Source: Isoetes taiwanensis
Taxonomy: Eukaryota > Streptophyta > Lycopodiopsida > Isoetales > Isoetaceae
Length of the DNA stretch: 64,000 bases
Direction of reading: 5' to 3'
NCBI GenBank assembly: GCA_021234155.1
Contig: JAJEKV010000084.1
Location: forward strand, 124,001 to 188,000
Both the position numbers and the translations under genes were made by a program. Of this stretch, positions 50,987-60,864 are shown piece by piece (within the stretch, counting starts at the first letter, position 1; each line of letters opens with the position of its first letter). The notes under the pieces were generated by a model. The model was not told the DNA's origin and did no database searches. It was given only the letters and a program-made list of their open reading frames with translations.

Positions 50987-51970
50987 TCAGCCCACTGTTT
51001 GGAGGTCCAGATCCTTGCAGGCTGACGGGCTTTGATTCTGCCTCTGAGACTGTTCAGGGTTGATTGCCCTCACCAGCTTCCTTATTTCGTCATTCAGCCC
51101 TTCAATGTATCCTTCGACTGCATGCCGTTCACTTAGCTTTGGCACATACAGCCTCAGCCTCATGAATTCTTCCGTGTATTTTTGCAGGGACTTATTTCCC
51201 TGCTCCAGCCTGTAGAACTGTTGCATCATATGGCATTTGTGCTCTCTTGGCACATAGTGTCGCTTGAATGCCTTGGAGAACTTTCGAAACCTGCAGCTGT
51301 CTCGGCTTAGCTTGTGCGACTTGGCATATCCCTTCCACCATATGCGCGCTGCCCCCTTGAGGTTGGCTGTGGCCACCTTACCCTTGTCCTTGTCCTTCAT
51401 TCCATAGGCATTGCCGTACTCGTTCATCTCATCGAGCCAGGCCTCTGCTTCCATGCCTGACCTGTTGTCGCCCGAGAACTGTTCGAGCTTTCTTGCCTTC
51501 CACACATTGCTGAGTGCGGAGTCTATCTTCTTTTGATAATCTGAGGCCCCTGCTGTCCTGAGCCTGCCCTCTCTGCGGTCATGCACTTCTTCCTCGGAGT
51601 CAGAGTCCGATTTTGAGCTAGTGTCGGAGGTGTCTGTGCTAGGAGACCTCCTTCTCTTGCTCCTCTTCTTATCTTTCCCCGACTTTCGAGGTGTTGCTTG
51701 CGGCCCTTGAGCGTTGTTATCCGGTCCGACTGATGCTTGTGCCGCCAGTAGGGCTTTTATTTGCTGAAGTTCCGACTTCATTTGCGACATTTCTTCTTCT
51801 GGGGTTAGAGGGCCGTATTCCTCGAACAGGTTCCTTGCAATGGGTTGCCTGTCCGGGGTCTCTTCATCTCTGTTGGCTCTCCTGTCTTGCTCGACTGTTC
51901 TTTGATCCCTAGCTGCATATACAGTTGACCATAGCCTTACGGTTAGATTTATTTGCTTTATTGCATTCAT
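50987..51970 (-). CDS. Gag capsid region, element B
   Basis: ORF of 327 codons. It contains an acidic/basic low-complexity stretch (KKRSKRRRSPSTDTSDTSSK) and then a typical plant Ty3/gypsy gag domain: AEAWLDEMNEYGNAYGM, AARIWWKGYAKSHKL, FKRHYVPREHKCHMMQQFYR, KYTEEFMRLRLYVPKLSERH, YIEGLNDEIRKLV. It assembles the particle and packages RNA. The zinc knuckle is in the next frame. The start at 51970 is only the first ATG; a likely splice acceptor (TATGCAG before CTAGGGATC at about 51905) suggests the real gag mRNA may be spliced from the leader. Confidence 0.85.
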   Translation of the reverse strand: MNAIKQINLTVRLWSTVYAARDQRTVEQDRRANRDEETPDRQPIARNLFEEYGPLTPEEEMSQMKSELQQIKALLAAQASVGPDNNAQGPQATPRKSGKDKKRSKRRRSPSTDTSDTSSKSDSDSEEEVHDRREGRLRTAGASDYQKKIDSALSNVWKARKLEQFSGDNRSGMEAEAWLDEMNEYGNAYGMKDKDKGKVATANLKGAARIWWKGYAKSHKLSRDSCRFRKFSKAFKRHYVPREHKCHMMQQFYRLEQGNKSLQKYTEEFMRLRLYVPKLSERHAVEGYIEGLNDEIRKLVRAINPEQSQRQNQSPSACKDLDLQTVG

Positions 51971-52089
51971 GCATTTGCCGATATAGTTGTGGAACCAAAT
52001 ACATTAACAAAACATTTTAAAATTGGCAACAAAATATATTTATCATATATAATATTTTAATTACAATGCTACTGGGATTAAGAATCTAA

Positions 52090-53631
52090 CTATTCTTGAA
52101 ATCGCCGGTAGGATTGATTATCCTCAAGAAACTTCTTAACTTGGGTTGTTCCTACCGAACGTCCCAAGTTCTTGAGGATATTTGTTGATGACCCGCCCTG
52201 CAAGGCTGTCACCAATTCCTCTACCCTGCAGTCGGAAGTGTAGGCCGCGGTTACTGCTAGTCTTCCCTGCCGTCGGTAGGGCACGGCGAAGTCGAAGATG
52301 TCAAGTGCCATCGTTCTCTTGACTAAGATGGCATAGTCGGTGTTTGAAGCCAGCCGAGCATGCCTGCCAAAGTCTGAGAGTGCGATGAGCATGAATACTC
52401 CTTCTTCGCCCATGGGGCTGAATTTGCGGTGTATTACCGCTATTCTCTCGTCCATCAGCAGGGGAAGATAGTATCTTAGCGACCTGTCGTTGTGCGACGT
52501 TGTTGATTCGTCGTCCCCTCGGGCTCCGGCTCTATGTCTCCCTGCATACTCATCGACGTCGATTTCTGTGATTTCTCCATAGTCTCTGACTATCGATGTG
52601 ATTCGCCGCAGGTCGATCTCGCCTCTTCTCTGAACACCTGCGGGGGTTGTTGTCGAAGAACTTGGCATCAGAATGTTCGTGCTCTTGCCACGGATCCTCA
52701 TCCATTCTTGGATGGCATAAAACTCTTCTTCAGATGGCAGCTCCCGAGCTTCCATCATTTGGCGGATGCTGCTATACGCCTGAATGTCCGAAGTTGACTC
52801 TCCGGTGTAGGTGTCGGCTTCTCTGACCTGGATCGGGAAGTCGGAAGCCTCCCAGTCGATGAAGTCATCCAGATCTTGCTGTTGCCGTAGAAGATACAAC
52901 AACTCGTCGAGTCGGTACTCCTTGTTCCTGCATTCGGGGAGGTTCAGGATGTCACTAAGGAGCAAGTACTCCTGGCCGTCGATGATGATGGGGGCTAGGC
53001 TGGTGATACCTAGCCCGAGCGGGGGAGCGATTCTGAGGGTCCGCTGGTCCTGTTCGAAAATTGGCATCACCTGTTCCGCTAACTGCCGCTCTTCTTCGGG
53101 GTCGAGCTCGACGTAGTCTTCATCGTCTGAGTCGACCGGTTCCTCCTCTGCTCTTCCTTCTTGTTCCGCTTGGTACTGCAGTAAGAGCTGATCATGTGCT
53201 GAAGAGGCCAAGGGATCTATATCCATGGGAGGGATAGAGGTTTCCCTAATGGGGTTCTGGGCCCGGTGAGAAAGGAAAATGGCTAGGACAGCGGTGTATG
53301 AAAAATACTTGTTTCTATTAGCTGTCAAGACCATGTAGTCTGGTAATCTAGCAGCTTTATTGGTCAGATATTTGGCGATGTTGGGGACATCACCTAAGGC
53401 TGCTTGGAGGGATTGCCTGGGGACAAAGTATCCTGTGCATGGGGGAAGCTGTACTAGGGACGGTCCTACCCTAGCTTGGAATTCAGACATGACCTCCATG
53501 TAAGCTGGGGTTGCTTGCAACGTGGCTTGGACATCTAGCTCTTTGCGGAAAACCTGAAAAATTGCATTGATATCGGCTTCAGCTGCATGGGCACTGGCGC
53601 TGTACCATCGCCTGAAGTCAGCAGTTGCCAT
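52090..53631 (-). CDS. Accessory ORF2 of element B, 513 residues, unknown
   Basis: A single uninterrupted ORF between the H3-like gene and gag. Its N-terminal part (about 1-130) looks globular and helical (DFRRWYSASAHAAEADINAI). Residues about 155-182 are very acidic (EEEPVDSDDEDYVELDPEEE), a feature shared with many histone chaperones but also with many unrelated proteins. The C-terminal half is mixed and ends VKKFLEDNQSYRRFQE. No known domain is recognised and it does not look like gag or an envelope protein. It has its own palindrome-TATA module 113 bp upstream. Element A has lost it. Being the longest intact frame in a damaged element, it may have been kept by selection until recently. 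Function unknown. Confidence 0.7.
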   Translation of the reverse strand: MATADFRRWYSASAHAAEADINAIFQVFRKELDVQATLQATPAYMEVMSEFQARVGPSLVQLPPCTGYFVPRQSLQAALGDVPNIAKYLTNKAARLPDYMVLTANRNKYFSYTAVLAIFLSHRAQNPIRETSIPPMDIDPLASSAHDQLLLQYQAEQEGRAEEEPVDSDDEDYVELDPEEERQLAEQVMPIFEQDQRTLRIAPPLGLGITSLAPIIIDGQEYLLLSDILNLPECRNKEYRLDELLYLLRQQQDLDDFIDWEASDFPIQVREADTYTGESTSDIQAYSSIRQMMEARELPSEEEFYAIQEWMRIRGKSTNILMPSSSTTTPAGVQRRGEIDLRRITSIVRDYGEITEIDVDEYAGRHRAGARGDDESTTSHNDRSLRYYLPLLMDERIAVIHRKFSPMGEEGVFMLIALSDFGRHARLASNTDYAILVKRTMALDIFDFAVPYRRQGRLAVTAAYTSDCRVEELVTALQGGSSTNILKNLGRSVGTTQVKKFLEDNQSYRRFQE

Positions 53632-53743
53632 GGATCTAGAGCGGGTTGGACTAACAAACAGATGCAGAAGCGCCTCAGGGAGCTGGAAGATCGCCTAGAA
53701 GGTCGGGAGCAATTTTGTAGTGTGCTAAGTGAGAAATGAGGGC

Positions 53744-54212
53744 CTATTTATAGACAAAGGAAAAACCCTAATTTTTGGGTAGCTTGAAACAATCTTAGTG
53801 TTGGGCGATTCTTACCTATCTTGGGATCAAAATGAGGATTGGGAAGCTACTTTGAGGTTTTATGCATGAATAGGATGGTCTAATGAACCTGTTGCAACAA
53901 ACTAGAGGTCAATTGGGTGTTGGGTAAAAGAGAAAATGCTAGAAGGTCTCACACGATGCGCCTGGGGCTCGACCTAAATTTTAGGTTTGGCTTCTGGCGC
54001 GACGTGTGAGACATTTGGCCTATCGTGGTGAAAACTTGTCCGATTTGGGTGAACTATAGGTCAAATCACGCTAGTCTCATCGAGTTAGGCAAGATTGACT
54101 CCTTACTTGGTCGATTTGGAGGTGTTTTGGTCTAGTTTAGATATGAAGGTCTCACAGATGTGCCAGGGCTCGACCTAAATTTTAGGTTTGGTCTCTGGCG
54201 CGACTGTGAGAC
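53744..54212 (-). promoter_or_regulatory. Promoter module of ORF2: two palindromes plus TATA
   Basis: CTATAAATAG (53753-53744 on the minus strand) lies about 113 bp before the ORF2 ATG. Upstream are palindromes at 53946-54012 and 54149-54212, each with outer arms GTCTCACA...TGTGAGAC and an inner dyad ACCTAAATTTTAGGT. The sequence between TATA and ATG resembles that before the H3-like gene (CCCTCATTT, TTGCTCCC, GAGGCG in the same order), so one module was copied from the other. Confidence 0.7.
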
Positions 54213-54356
54213 ATTCTTCACTACTTGCTCTAAATATATCCAATTTAACTGAAACAAAAGCCATTACTCGTTAATTCAACTTAGTTAAGTTCATTTATAC
54301 ACATAATTTACTCAAAAAGATACTTTGTATTAAACAAAATTTTATTATTTACAAAA

Positions 54357-55638
54357 TTAATAAGGCTCTCCTTTGATATGACTGGCCAAGTGCATATCTT
54401 TCTTCATTAAGGTTACCCTTTTTGCGTGTACCGTGCATGCTGTTGCATCTTCAAAATGCTGCACAAGTTTCAGCTCCGCTGTTTCTTGTAGGGCTAGCAG
54501 CATCTCACCTGTTACCCTCATTTCGGTGCTATATTCTTGGACAACTTCTTTTACTAGCCTGGCGAAGGGAGCACGGGGGATAAGGAAGCCGAAACTCCTC
54601 TGGAAGTGCCGGACCTCCCTTATTGCTCGATTCAGCTTTGACTGGGCTTTCCTCTTCGGCGGCTTCTTTGGAAGTTTGGGCTTCTCTGGCAGCGGCTTTA
54701 GGGTCTGCTTCTTCGATGGCCGTCCACCTTCGACAATTCTGACCCTATTCTCCTGGTAATAGGCGTTGTAGGCTTCCCACTTCTTCATAAACGCATTGTG
54801 TTCCTTGAGCTTCCTCTGGTAGACCCTGATAGGGTCTATCACGTATGATTCCCGGGCAGGTCGCGGCGCTTTGTTTCTATCCCAAGTCGGGTAAGGCGGG
54901 GGCCCCTGCACCTGCTGTGGCTGCTCTTGGTCTTGAGCTCCCTGCTCGTCACCTGGGGGCTTGGAAGAACTTCCTTCTTGATGATGGGCCGTTGTAATCC
55001 TCATCCTCCGAGTCATCCGAGGATGATGGGGGCTGGTCTGCTGGCCGCTCTTGAATGACAACCTTTGCCAAAGGAGTCTTCTTTAGTCTTCTCTTGGGCT
55101 GCTCGACGCCTTTGCCCTTGAGCTTCTCCTTCAATTCGGCCTTCTTTGCTTCTTTTTCCTCCCTCTTCCTCTTCTTCTCCGCCTTTTTCTTCGCTCGGCG
55201 CCGCTCTTTTGCTTCATGCATCCGGATCCATGCCTTGAGGTGCTCCTCCTCAGTCGGCTCGGGGTTTGGGTCCCTCTGCTCTTCATGTACTTTGGCGTCT
55301 CGCTCCTGCTCCACCTTTTGTTGTTTCTCCCTCTCCATCTACTCGAGGACTCTCTGGATTTGGTCGTCTCCTTCTTCCTCGAGCACTTCAGTTGCGGCAT
55401 CTGAGTGCACCTCCTCTTCGTCCCCCTACTGGTTTACCTCCTGGTCGATGATGTTGGCGGGGCCATCCTGATCTCCTTGCTGTGATCCTTCTGCTTGGTG
55501 CTCCTCTGACTCTGTCCCGCTACTCGACAAAGGTTGGTCTCCTCCGGCAAGAAAACGCTCCTGAAGCATTCGCTGGAGTAGGGCGCTGGCAGTTCCGTCT
55601 CCTCGAGGGACCCTAGCAGTTTGCTTGGTTCTCGCCAT
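54357..55638 (-). pseudogene. Histone H3-like gene of element B
   Basis: The ORF starts MARTKQTARVPRGDG: residues 1-8 of the mature H3 tail are identical, Lys4 is kept, and Lys9-Ser10 become Val-Pro. A long charged insert follows (Glu/Ser-rich, then a Lys/Arg-rich coiled segment KERRRAKKKAEKKRKREEKE, then Pro/Gln-rich). The last 88 residues (54623-54360) are an H3 histone fold: AIREVRHFQRSFGFLIPRAP, RLVKEVVQEY, LALQETAE, HFEDATACTVHAKRVTLMKK, DMHLASHIKGE. By my hand alignment about half of the residues equal canonical H3, with no gap. Loop 1 has no CENH3-type insertion. TAG codons at 55426-55428 and 55339-55341 and one frameshift near 54950-55060 break this copy. A protein like this could enter nucleosomes or recruit H3-tail readers; that is inference. 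Confidence 0.88.
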
Positions 55639-55739
55639 GACTTACGGCTCGTCGATCGGAGGTTGGGCACCCAAAAATCGCCTCAGAGAGGGGGAGCAAC
55701 TTTCTAAACAGGAAACCTACAAATGAGGGGGGCCTAGAT

Positions 55740-56130
55740 CTATTTATAGCTTGGACAATTTTAGGTCAAAATTTAAGTTGCTCTTTTTAATGTGCCAAGG
55801 CCCCTATTGACTTAAAACATGTACTTATTTCAGAGTTTTCTAAGTACTGGTCTCACACGATGCGCTGGAGGCCCGAGCTAATAATTAGATCAAGCTTCTG
55901 GCGCGACGTGTGAGACATTTGTGCATTTTTGACTAAATTATGTAACTTCTAGGCATATTCCTAGGGATGTAATATACAAATCTAGCTAATTCTTACCTTA
56001 AAACTCGATCTAGCATGCTATCTTATTAAAATTCATCAAGTATTAAGGTGATTTTGACCTAATGTCTCACACGATGCACCCAGGGCTCGACCTAAATTTT
56101 AGGTTTGTGCTCTGGCGCGACGTGTGAGAC
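55740..56130 (-). promoter_or_regulatory. Promoter module of the H3-like gene: two palindromes plus TATA
   Basis: CTATAAATAG at 55749-55740 (minus strand) is about 102 bp before the ATG at 55638. Palindromes at 55850-55916 and 56064-56130 have GTCTCACACG...CGTGTGAGAC arms. The outer one has the inner dyad ACCTAAATTTTAGGT; the one nearer the gene has a different, weaker centre. The TATA box is identical to those of ORF2 and element A. Confidence 0.7.
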
Positions 56131-56321
56131 ATTCTTACCTTTAGAAAGATTTGGCTGAAGTTTTTAGTCTTTTTATGTTCCAATTTGCCTAACTGTTACT
56201 AGCTTAGCATATACTACAAAAAATGAGAAAAAAGTTTCCCATTTTTTCGAGGTTTAAGGATCCTATCAAGTTAGTACTACTGGGAGCATGGCCAGTGCTT
56301 TGCTCTTGGTCTCCAAGAATA

Positions 56322-56335
56322 TTGCTTTGATACCA
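56322..56335 (-). other. Primer binding site of element B (tRNA-iMet)
   Basis: On the minus strand TGGTATCAAAGCAA follows the 5' LTR by two bases, close to the usual TGGTATCAGAGC. Confidence 0.82.
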
Positions 56336-56337
56336 CA

Positions 56338-57662
56338 GTGACGTCCCCTACTCATATACGGTGCACTCACCGTATACAAACAGGAGTTCATCCCCCATAC
56401 CAGCTCCATGCTAATATAGGGCCCTCCACGTATCACTGCAACCTTGGAATGTTCAGGTGGGAAGAATGAAGGGGTCATTTACCCTGTCTCCCTCAGGGCC
56501 TACCTAGCTGCGGAAGCGCAATATACATGTCAGACACAGGGTTGGACTGACAAGCTTGGGCCTCCAGAGGTCAAGCAGACAGAGTGCAATAACAGTGGAG
56601 TTGGATGGCAAAGGAACATGGCAGTTGGGTAGTCTTGCAGAGTAGGTTGATAAGTCTTGGGACTGGACTGTAGCCCGCCGGATGCATAGCCAAAGGGGCT
56701 ATTCCTGTGTTGCATCTCCCCAGTTCCGATGGGGCAGGTAGGGATTTCTCCCACCAGAAGCTAGCATGCTGACTCAAGGCGACTAGAGGGCCACTGCCCT
56801 TACTCGACTGAACTCCATGGAAGGTGTACACCATCCCAAGAGTGTCGAACCCATGCAACAGCCCGCAAGCAGTGGCAGTGCATTAGATCTAGTGCGCGGA
56901 AGTCCCCGATAGGCCTTACTACCAGAGGGACAATTCATGAATAAGGACATGAGCTTCCTTATAAGCCAGTCTGGTCCCTCCACCCACAACCAGGTTTGGT
57001 TCTTGTACACAGGCCGAATATTAGTAGTGCACTAAAGGGACTAGCTAGGAGCATCAACCACTAGGCTTGTAGGTCTCTACCCCCCCCTTCCCAATACAAT
57101 GCGTCCACAGAGATCATCCATACATCCATATCATCAAAGAACTAAAGAATAATATCTAATCTACATCATAGAAGTTAGGTTCTTTAGTTACGGCTCGCTA
57201 TCTAGAGTTCTATGTGGCTGCTATGGGCGATTCAATAGGCTAAACATGCTAACTCTATGCCCGCAGGCAGATTAGGCTATTGAATTGACGAAATACCTGA
57301 TCCGTGGCTTGCTCCTCCTGCTCGGAATGTGTCCATGTCGCTGTCTTGCTTGGAGATGCGGTCGGAAAGGAAATTTGACGAGCTAGGGTGCTCAGACAGA
57401 TCTTGGAAGTCGGGATTGACTCTTGAAGCACGCGAAACGGAGCTCGGAAGGACTGTGGACGAAAAAGGGAAAGTTAGGGTTTGGTTGCCTTACATAGGCT
57501 ATCAGTTAGGGTTAGGGTTTCCATGACCCTTGGTATGCCCACTTAATGGTTAGTGGTCTAAAGTGCGCACACTTGCTTGGCTACTCGATTGGAATGGCGT
57601 GTGCGCATGACGGTGCAGTACGGTATATATCTTGAGACCGTATATCGTACTGGAACGTCACA
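56338..57662 (-). repeat. 5' LTR of element B
   Basis: About 1.33 kb, TGTGACGTTCCAG to GGGGACGTCAC. It is shorter than in element A because the TGTGCACAT minisatellite is absent. It also lacks a block around 42250-42350 of the 3' LTR, so the two LTRs differ by small deletions. The TSD AAAAC follows at 57663-57667. Confidence 0.9.
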
Positions 57663-57737
57663 AAAACCGTATGTTTTGTACTCTCAATATGGAGAAGCAA
57701 AACTGATAATTGTTTATCGTATTCCACACATTATAAC

Positions 57738-57835
57738 ACGTTTTGAGATTTTGGCATATGCACACTTGCACAAATGCATAGGGCATTTTGAGATTTTGGC
57801 ATATGCACACTTGCACAAATGCTTAGGGCATGCCT
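57738..57835. repeat. Tandem duplication, two 49-bp units
   Basis: TTTTGAGATTTTGGCATATG...CACAAATGCwTAGGGCA occurs twice head to tail with one difference. Confidence 0.85.
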
Positions 57836-60065
57836 TCCTCCTCCTACGCTATGAATGCAAATCTTCTTTTTGGATTGCCCCCTTAAAACTCATTATTTTT
57901 CGTACTCAATATAGAAAACCAAAATTGTTTATCATATTCTACACATTTTAACTCGATGCACATCGAGGTGCAGAACAACCAGTTTGATGTTACCCGATGT
58001 AAATAAAAAATGTTATCCAATGGATTTATAAACATCCAGCCTTAGAACTATATACAATTTTTGCTGGACATTTTAACCTAAAGCTAAATAACTATGTACA
58101 CAACATCCTTTTTTTTGAACCTTATCTAGGAAAATCATAAATTGAGGACTTAAGCTCGCAAATAGGCTAGATCACCTATAGCAGCCTTATCAGGCAATCA
58201 ATGCATGCATTGCCTTCCATCCTCTTGTTGCCCTCATTTCCTCCAAACCTCTCACTGCCACGCATAGATTCCATTGACATCCAGTTGATAACTATAGTGT
58301 TTCCATCATATGCAGTTTCAACAAGCATTACACAAGTGCACAAGTTCATAAGGGTCAATAAGTTCTATTCAGTTTTCTATTTTCCACGCTTGGCTCTAGA
58401 AAACAACTCTCAAAACCTTAAATGGTGCACAATTGGCAATGACAAGTTCTTTCCAATAGTTCATTTCATCTCCCACTAAAGGGAAACATAACACAATATA
58501 TCTACGTGACAAAGTCCCCATACATCATGGAATCGAAGGCCAACCTACCTTCAAACCGTTGATGGCTGTCATCCAAAATGCCAAATCAGATTAGGATGGC
58601 AAAGTAAGAACCCTATGTGTCTACAGCAGATCATGTACAATATACAACATATCGTTCCACACAACATATGCTTATGCTTGGCAGAGGAAGGATGTTACAA
58701 AGTAGTTGAGGCCATAACTGAATGAAAAGTAGCAGAATCTCACTGTTAGACATAAATTGCATTCACACCCACTTGAAAAATAATCAAGCTCTAGATAAAC
58801 ATTGACAAAACTGGCCATATCGCAAAAAGGGGGAAAACATGCTGACCATCTCGAGGAAGGCTATAATCAAAGGAAAAGTGGCATACGACGCAAAAAAAGA
58901 TTTGCACCATGGCAGTGCCGGTTAGTCGATTTGCACAGCAACCGTTCAGCAACACTGACGACCGCCAGTTTACAGGCAACAACAAGTTTGGAGCGGTTTT
59001 TGGTATATTCTAGGCATATTTCCACATATACTTAGAATATGCTGAAAATCCACGAGCGAGGGTTTGCCCCCCTAGGGACAACAAAAAAAAACCCCTCTCT
59101 CAGCCAACCATTGCCCAAATCATAAAGCTCATTTCGGAACCTTATGATTTATATACATGACAAGCATTAAGAATTCTTTATGCATTATTAGCTAATTAAA
59201 AGTGTGGTCTACGTAATAGATAGGTGTCATTCTGCCCTCGCGTCCAATCCTGTGCCGCCATATAGCACTTTTCGCCATACTTTCTTTTCCATGAAATTCA
59301 TCTACTAACATTCTTGTTTTTATACCTGATTTTTTTGCTTCAACTGATAGATTGGCAATATATGGGATAGAATAGACGCCTATCTGTCGTCCACGTAATA
59401 GAAAAGTCCATTTAGTGAACTTTCCTGATATGTCAACCTGCCTCCGCGCTATTAATGGACTTCTCTATATACGGAATTTTATTGCTAGTTTTGGGAGATA
59501 CTTTCTTTGCACAGAAAATAGTAGTTTTATTATCTGCTACTATGCCATTCTGCTACTAGACCACCTAATGGAACGTCTTTTCTAAAATGACAGTTGGTTT
59601 TCTCCTTGCCGTAGCCAGATCTTTGGGCCTGCTAGCTTGCTTTGCAGTTCACGACCACGACTTTGGAGAATGGATTCGGAATTCCGAGACTGCTAGCAAC
59701 ATTTTGATTACTATCTTGGTGGAGGAAGGTCCTTCGGGATCTAAGAAATGGAACCAGTGGTGTGATAATATGCTAGATTTTTCTTTAGAAAGTTCGTCTT
59801 GCAGCTTGCTGGTAGTAACGACACTCTACTCATTTTGCAGCTTGCTGGTAGTAATGACAATCTACACTTTTGTGGTGTGGAATGATTGCATTTTTTATTT
59901 GTCTCCTAGAAGAATGCACTTTGGTAGCCGTTGTAGAAACTACTAAAAGTTAGCAGTGTAAGTTTTGCAGATAGTCATTGTTGAAATGTGTTTCGGGCAA
60001 CCATAGCCGAAACAGAATCTAGCTTTTCACCTGAGCAACAAATGGCTACTGAAGTATGTGAAATT
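57836..60065. other. No firm gene
   Basis: AT-rich. A plus ORF at 59587-59946 (119 codons, WNQWCDNMLDF) has no recognised domain and contains a 34-bp tandem duplication (TGCAGCTTGCTGGTAGTAA, about 59800-59865). Confidence 0.4.
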
Positions 60066-60069
60066 ATGG

Positions 60070-60240
60070 GGTAGATAACGCCCTGGGCTGAGGGCGTTAC
60101 CATGGGGTAGATAACATGCAGGGCGAGGCGTTACCATAAAAATGGCCAAATGGCATGGCCAAAATGGCGCCCGTCGCGTATTTTGGCCATGCCGAGATTT
60201 TTTTTTTATGGTAAGGCCCGAGGGCCAGGGCGTTATCTCC
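60070..60240. repeat. Foldback repeat
   Basis: GATAACGCCCTGG...CGTTACCAT at about 60074-60103 is met in inverted order by ATGGTAAGGC...CCAGGGCGTTATC at about 60208-60237. A nested pair ATGGCCAAA.../TTTTGGCCAT lies inside. This may be a small foldback or MITE-like element. Confidence 0.7.
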
Positions 60241-60284
60241 CTTAACGCTCTGGTCCGAGGGTTTGCACCTTGGGCCGGAAGCAA

Positions 60285-60460
60285 GGGCGCCAGATCGATC
60301 GAGGAAGCAGGGGCCGGGCAGACCGATCGGGGAAGCTGTGGGCCTAATCGGGGCACCGGATCGCGGCAAGAGGCCGATCTTGGAAGCAGGGTCGTTGTGG
60401 TTTTAAGCAGGGATCGATCTAGGAAGCAGGGGCCGGGCGTAAAGACCGATCGCAGAGCAA
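60285..60460. repeat. GC-rich imperfect repeat of GATCG...AAGCAGGGGCCGGGC
   Basis: Units with GATCGAGGAAGCAGGGGCC and GATCTAGGAAGCAGGGGCC and weaker copies between them. The 183-codon ORF over it (60142-60693) has no domain match and is probably incidental. Confidence 0.5.
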
Positions 60461-60864
60461 AAGCAGTTCGAAGCAGAAGTATACCGGAAGCGTGGGCTTT
60501 GCCAGGCGCATACAGAATGGAGTTTTTTAGTAGCTTGTTTGCAAGGGAAGCCCCAGCCTTATTCCGCGAAAAGTCGGCAAATGGCCCCGCTCGTAAAAAT
60601 CCTAGGGTGTTATGGCGGTCGCGCAGAAGGGCGGAAAACCCTAGGGTTTATGGACCGGTTTCCATAAATTTTCAAGAACACGCGTGTTACTAGCTGATAA
60701 CAGTTGCCAAATGAACGGTCCAGATTAGATCCGATCGTGTAAACCCGAGGACCAGTGCGTTAAGGGGATGTAATACACGTTTGGTTGAAATTATTGGTAT
60801 ATCTAGAAAATTCTTTTCTGCCATCTGCAAAACGACGGTCTCTTTCTGTGCCCTTCTCTTCCGA

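Larger units (their letters stand above)
42054..57662 (-). mobile_element. Element B: Ty3/gypsy chromovirus carrying a histone-H3-like gene and a second accessory ORF
   Basis: A full-length LTR retrotransposon on the minus strand: 5' LTR (57662-56338), tRNA-iMet primer site, palindrome-TATA module, H3-like gene, second module, 513-codon ORF, gag, protease, RT, RNase H, integrase, chromodomain, polypurine tract and 3' LTR. The TSD AAAAC flanks it. Total 15.6 kb, of which 2,969 bp is a later insertion in the 3' LTR. Pol has one nonsense codon, frame breaks between domains and an in-frame loss in the integrase core. CAG/CTG sites look normal here, unlike in element A. The accessory genes lie between leader and gag, where chromoviruses normally have nothing. 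Confidence 0.95.

Noticed and set aside
54360..54623. Reading the H3-like domain as a captured CENH3
   Set aside because: CENH3 proteins usually have one or more extra residues in loop 1 and a tail unlike H3; this one has canonical H3 loop length and an ARTKQTAR tail.
54357..55638. The H3-like gene as an ordinary host histone gene inserted in B by chance
   Set aside because: Element A carries the same start, middle motif and promoter module at the same position, and no insertion scar is seen around it in B.
53946..56130. The palindromes as hammerhead ribozymes (retrozyme-like)
   Set aside because: The CUGANGA and GAAA core sequences are absent; symmetry alone is not enough.
59587..59946. 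Candidate gene of 119 codons
   Set aside because: No domain, and it spans a tandem duplication; no promoter or splice evidence.
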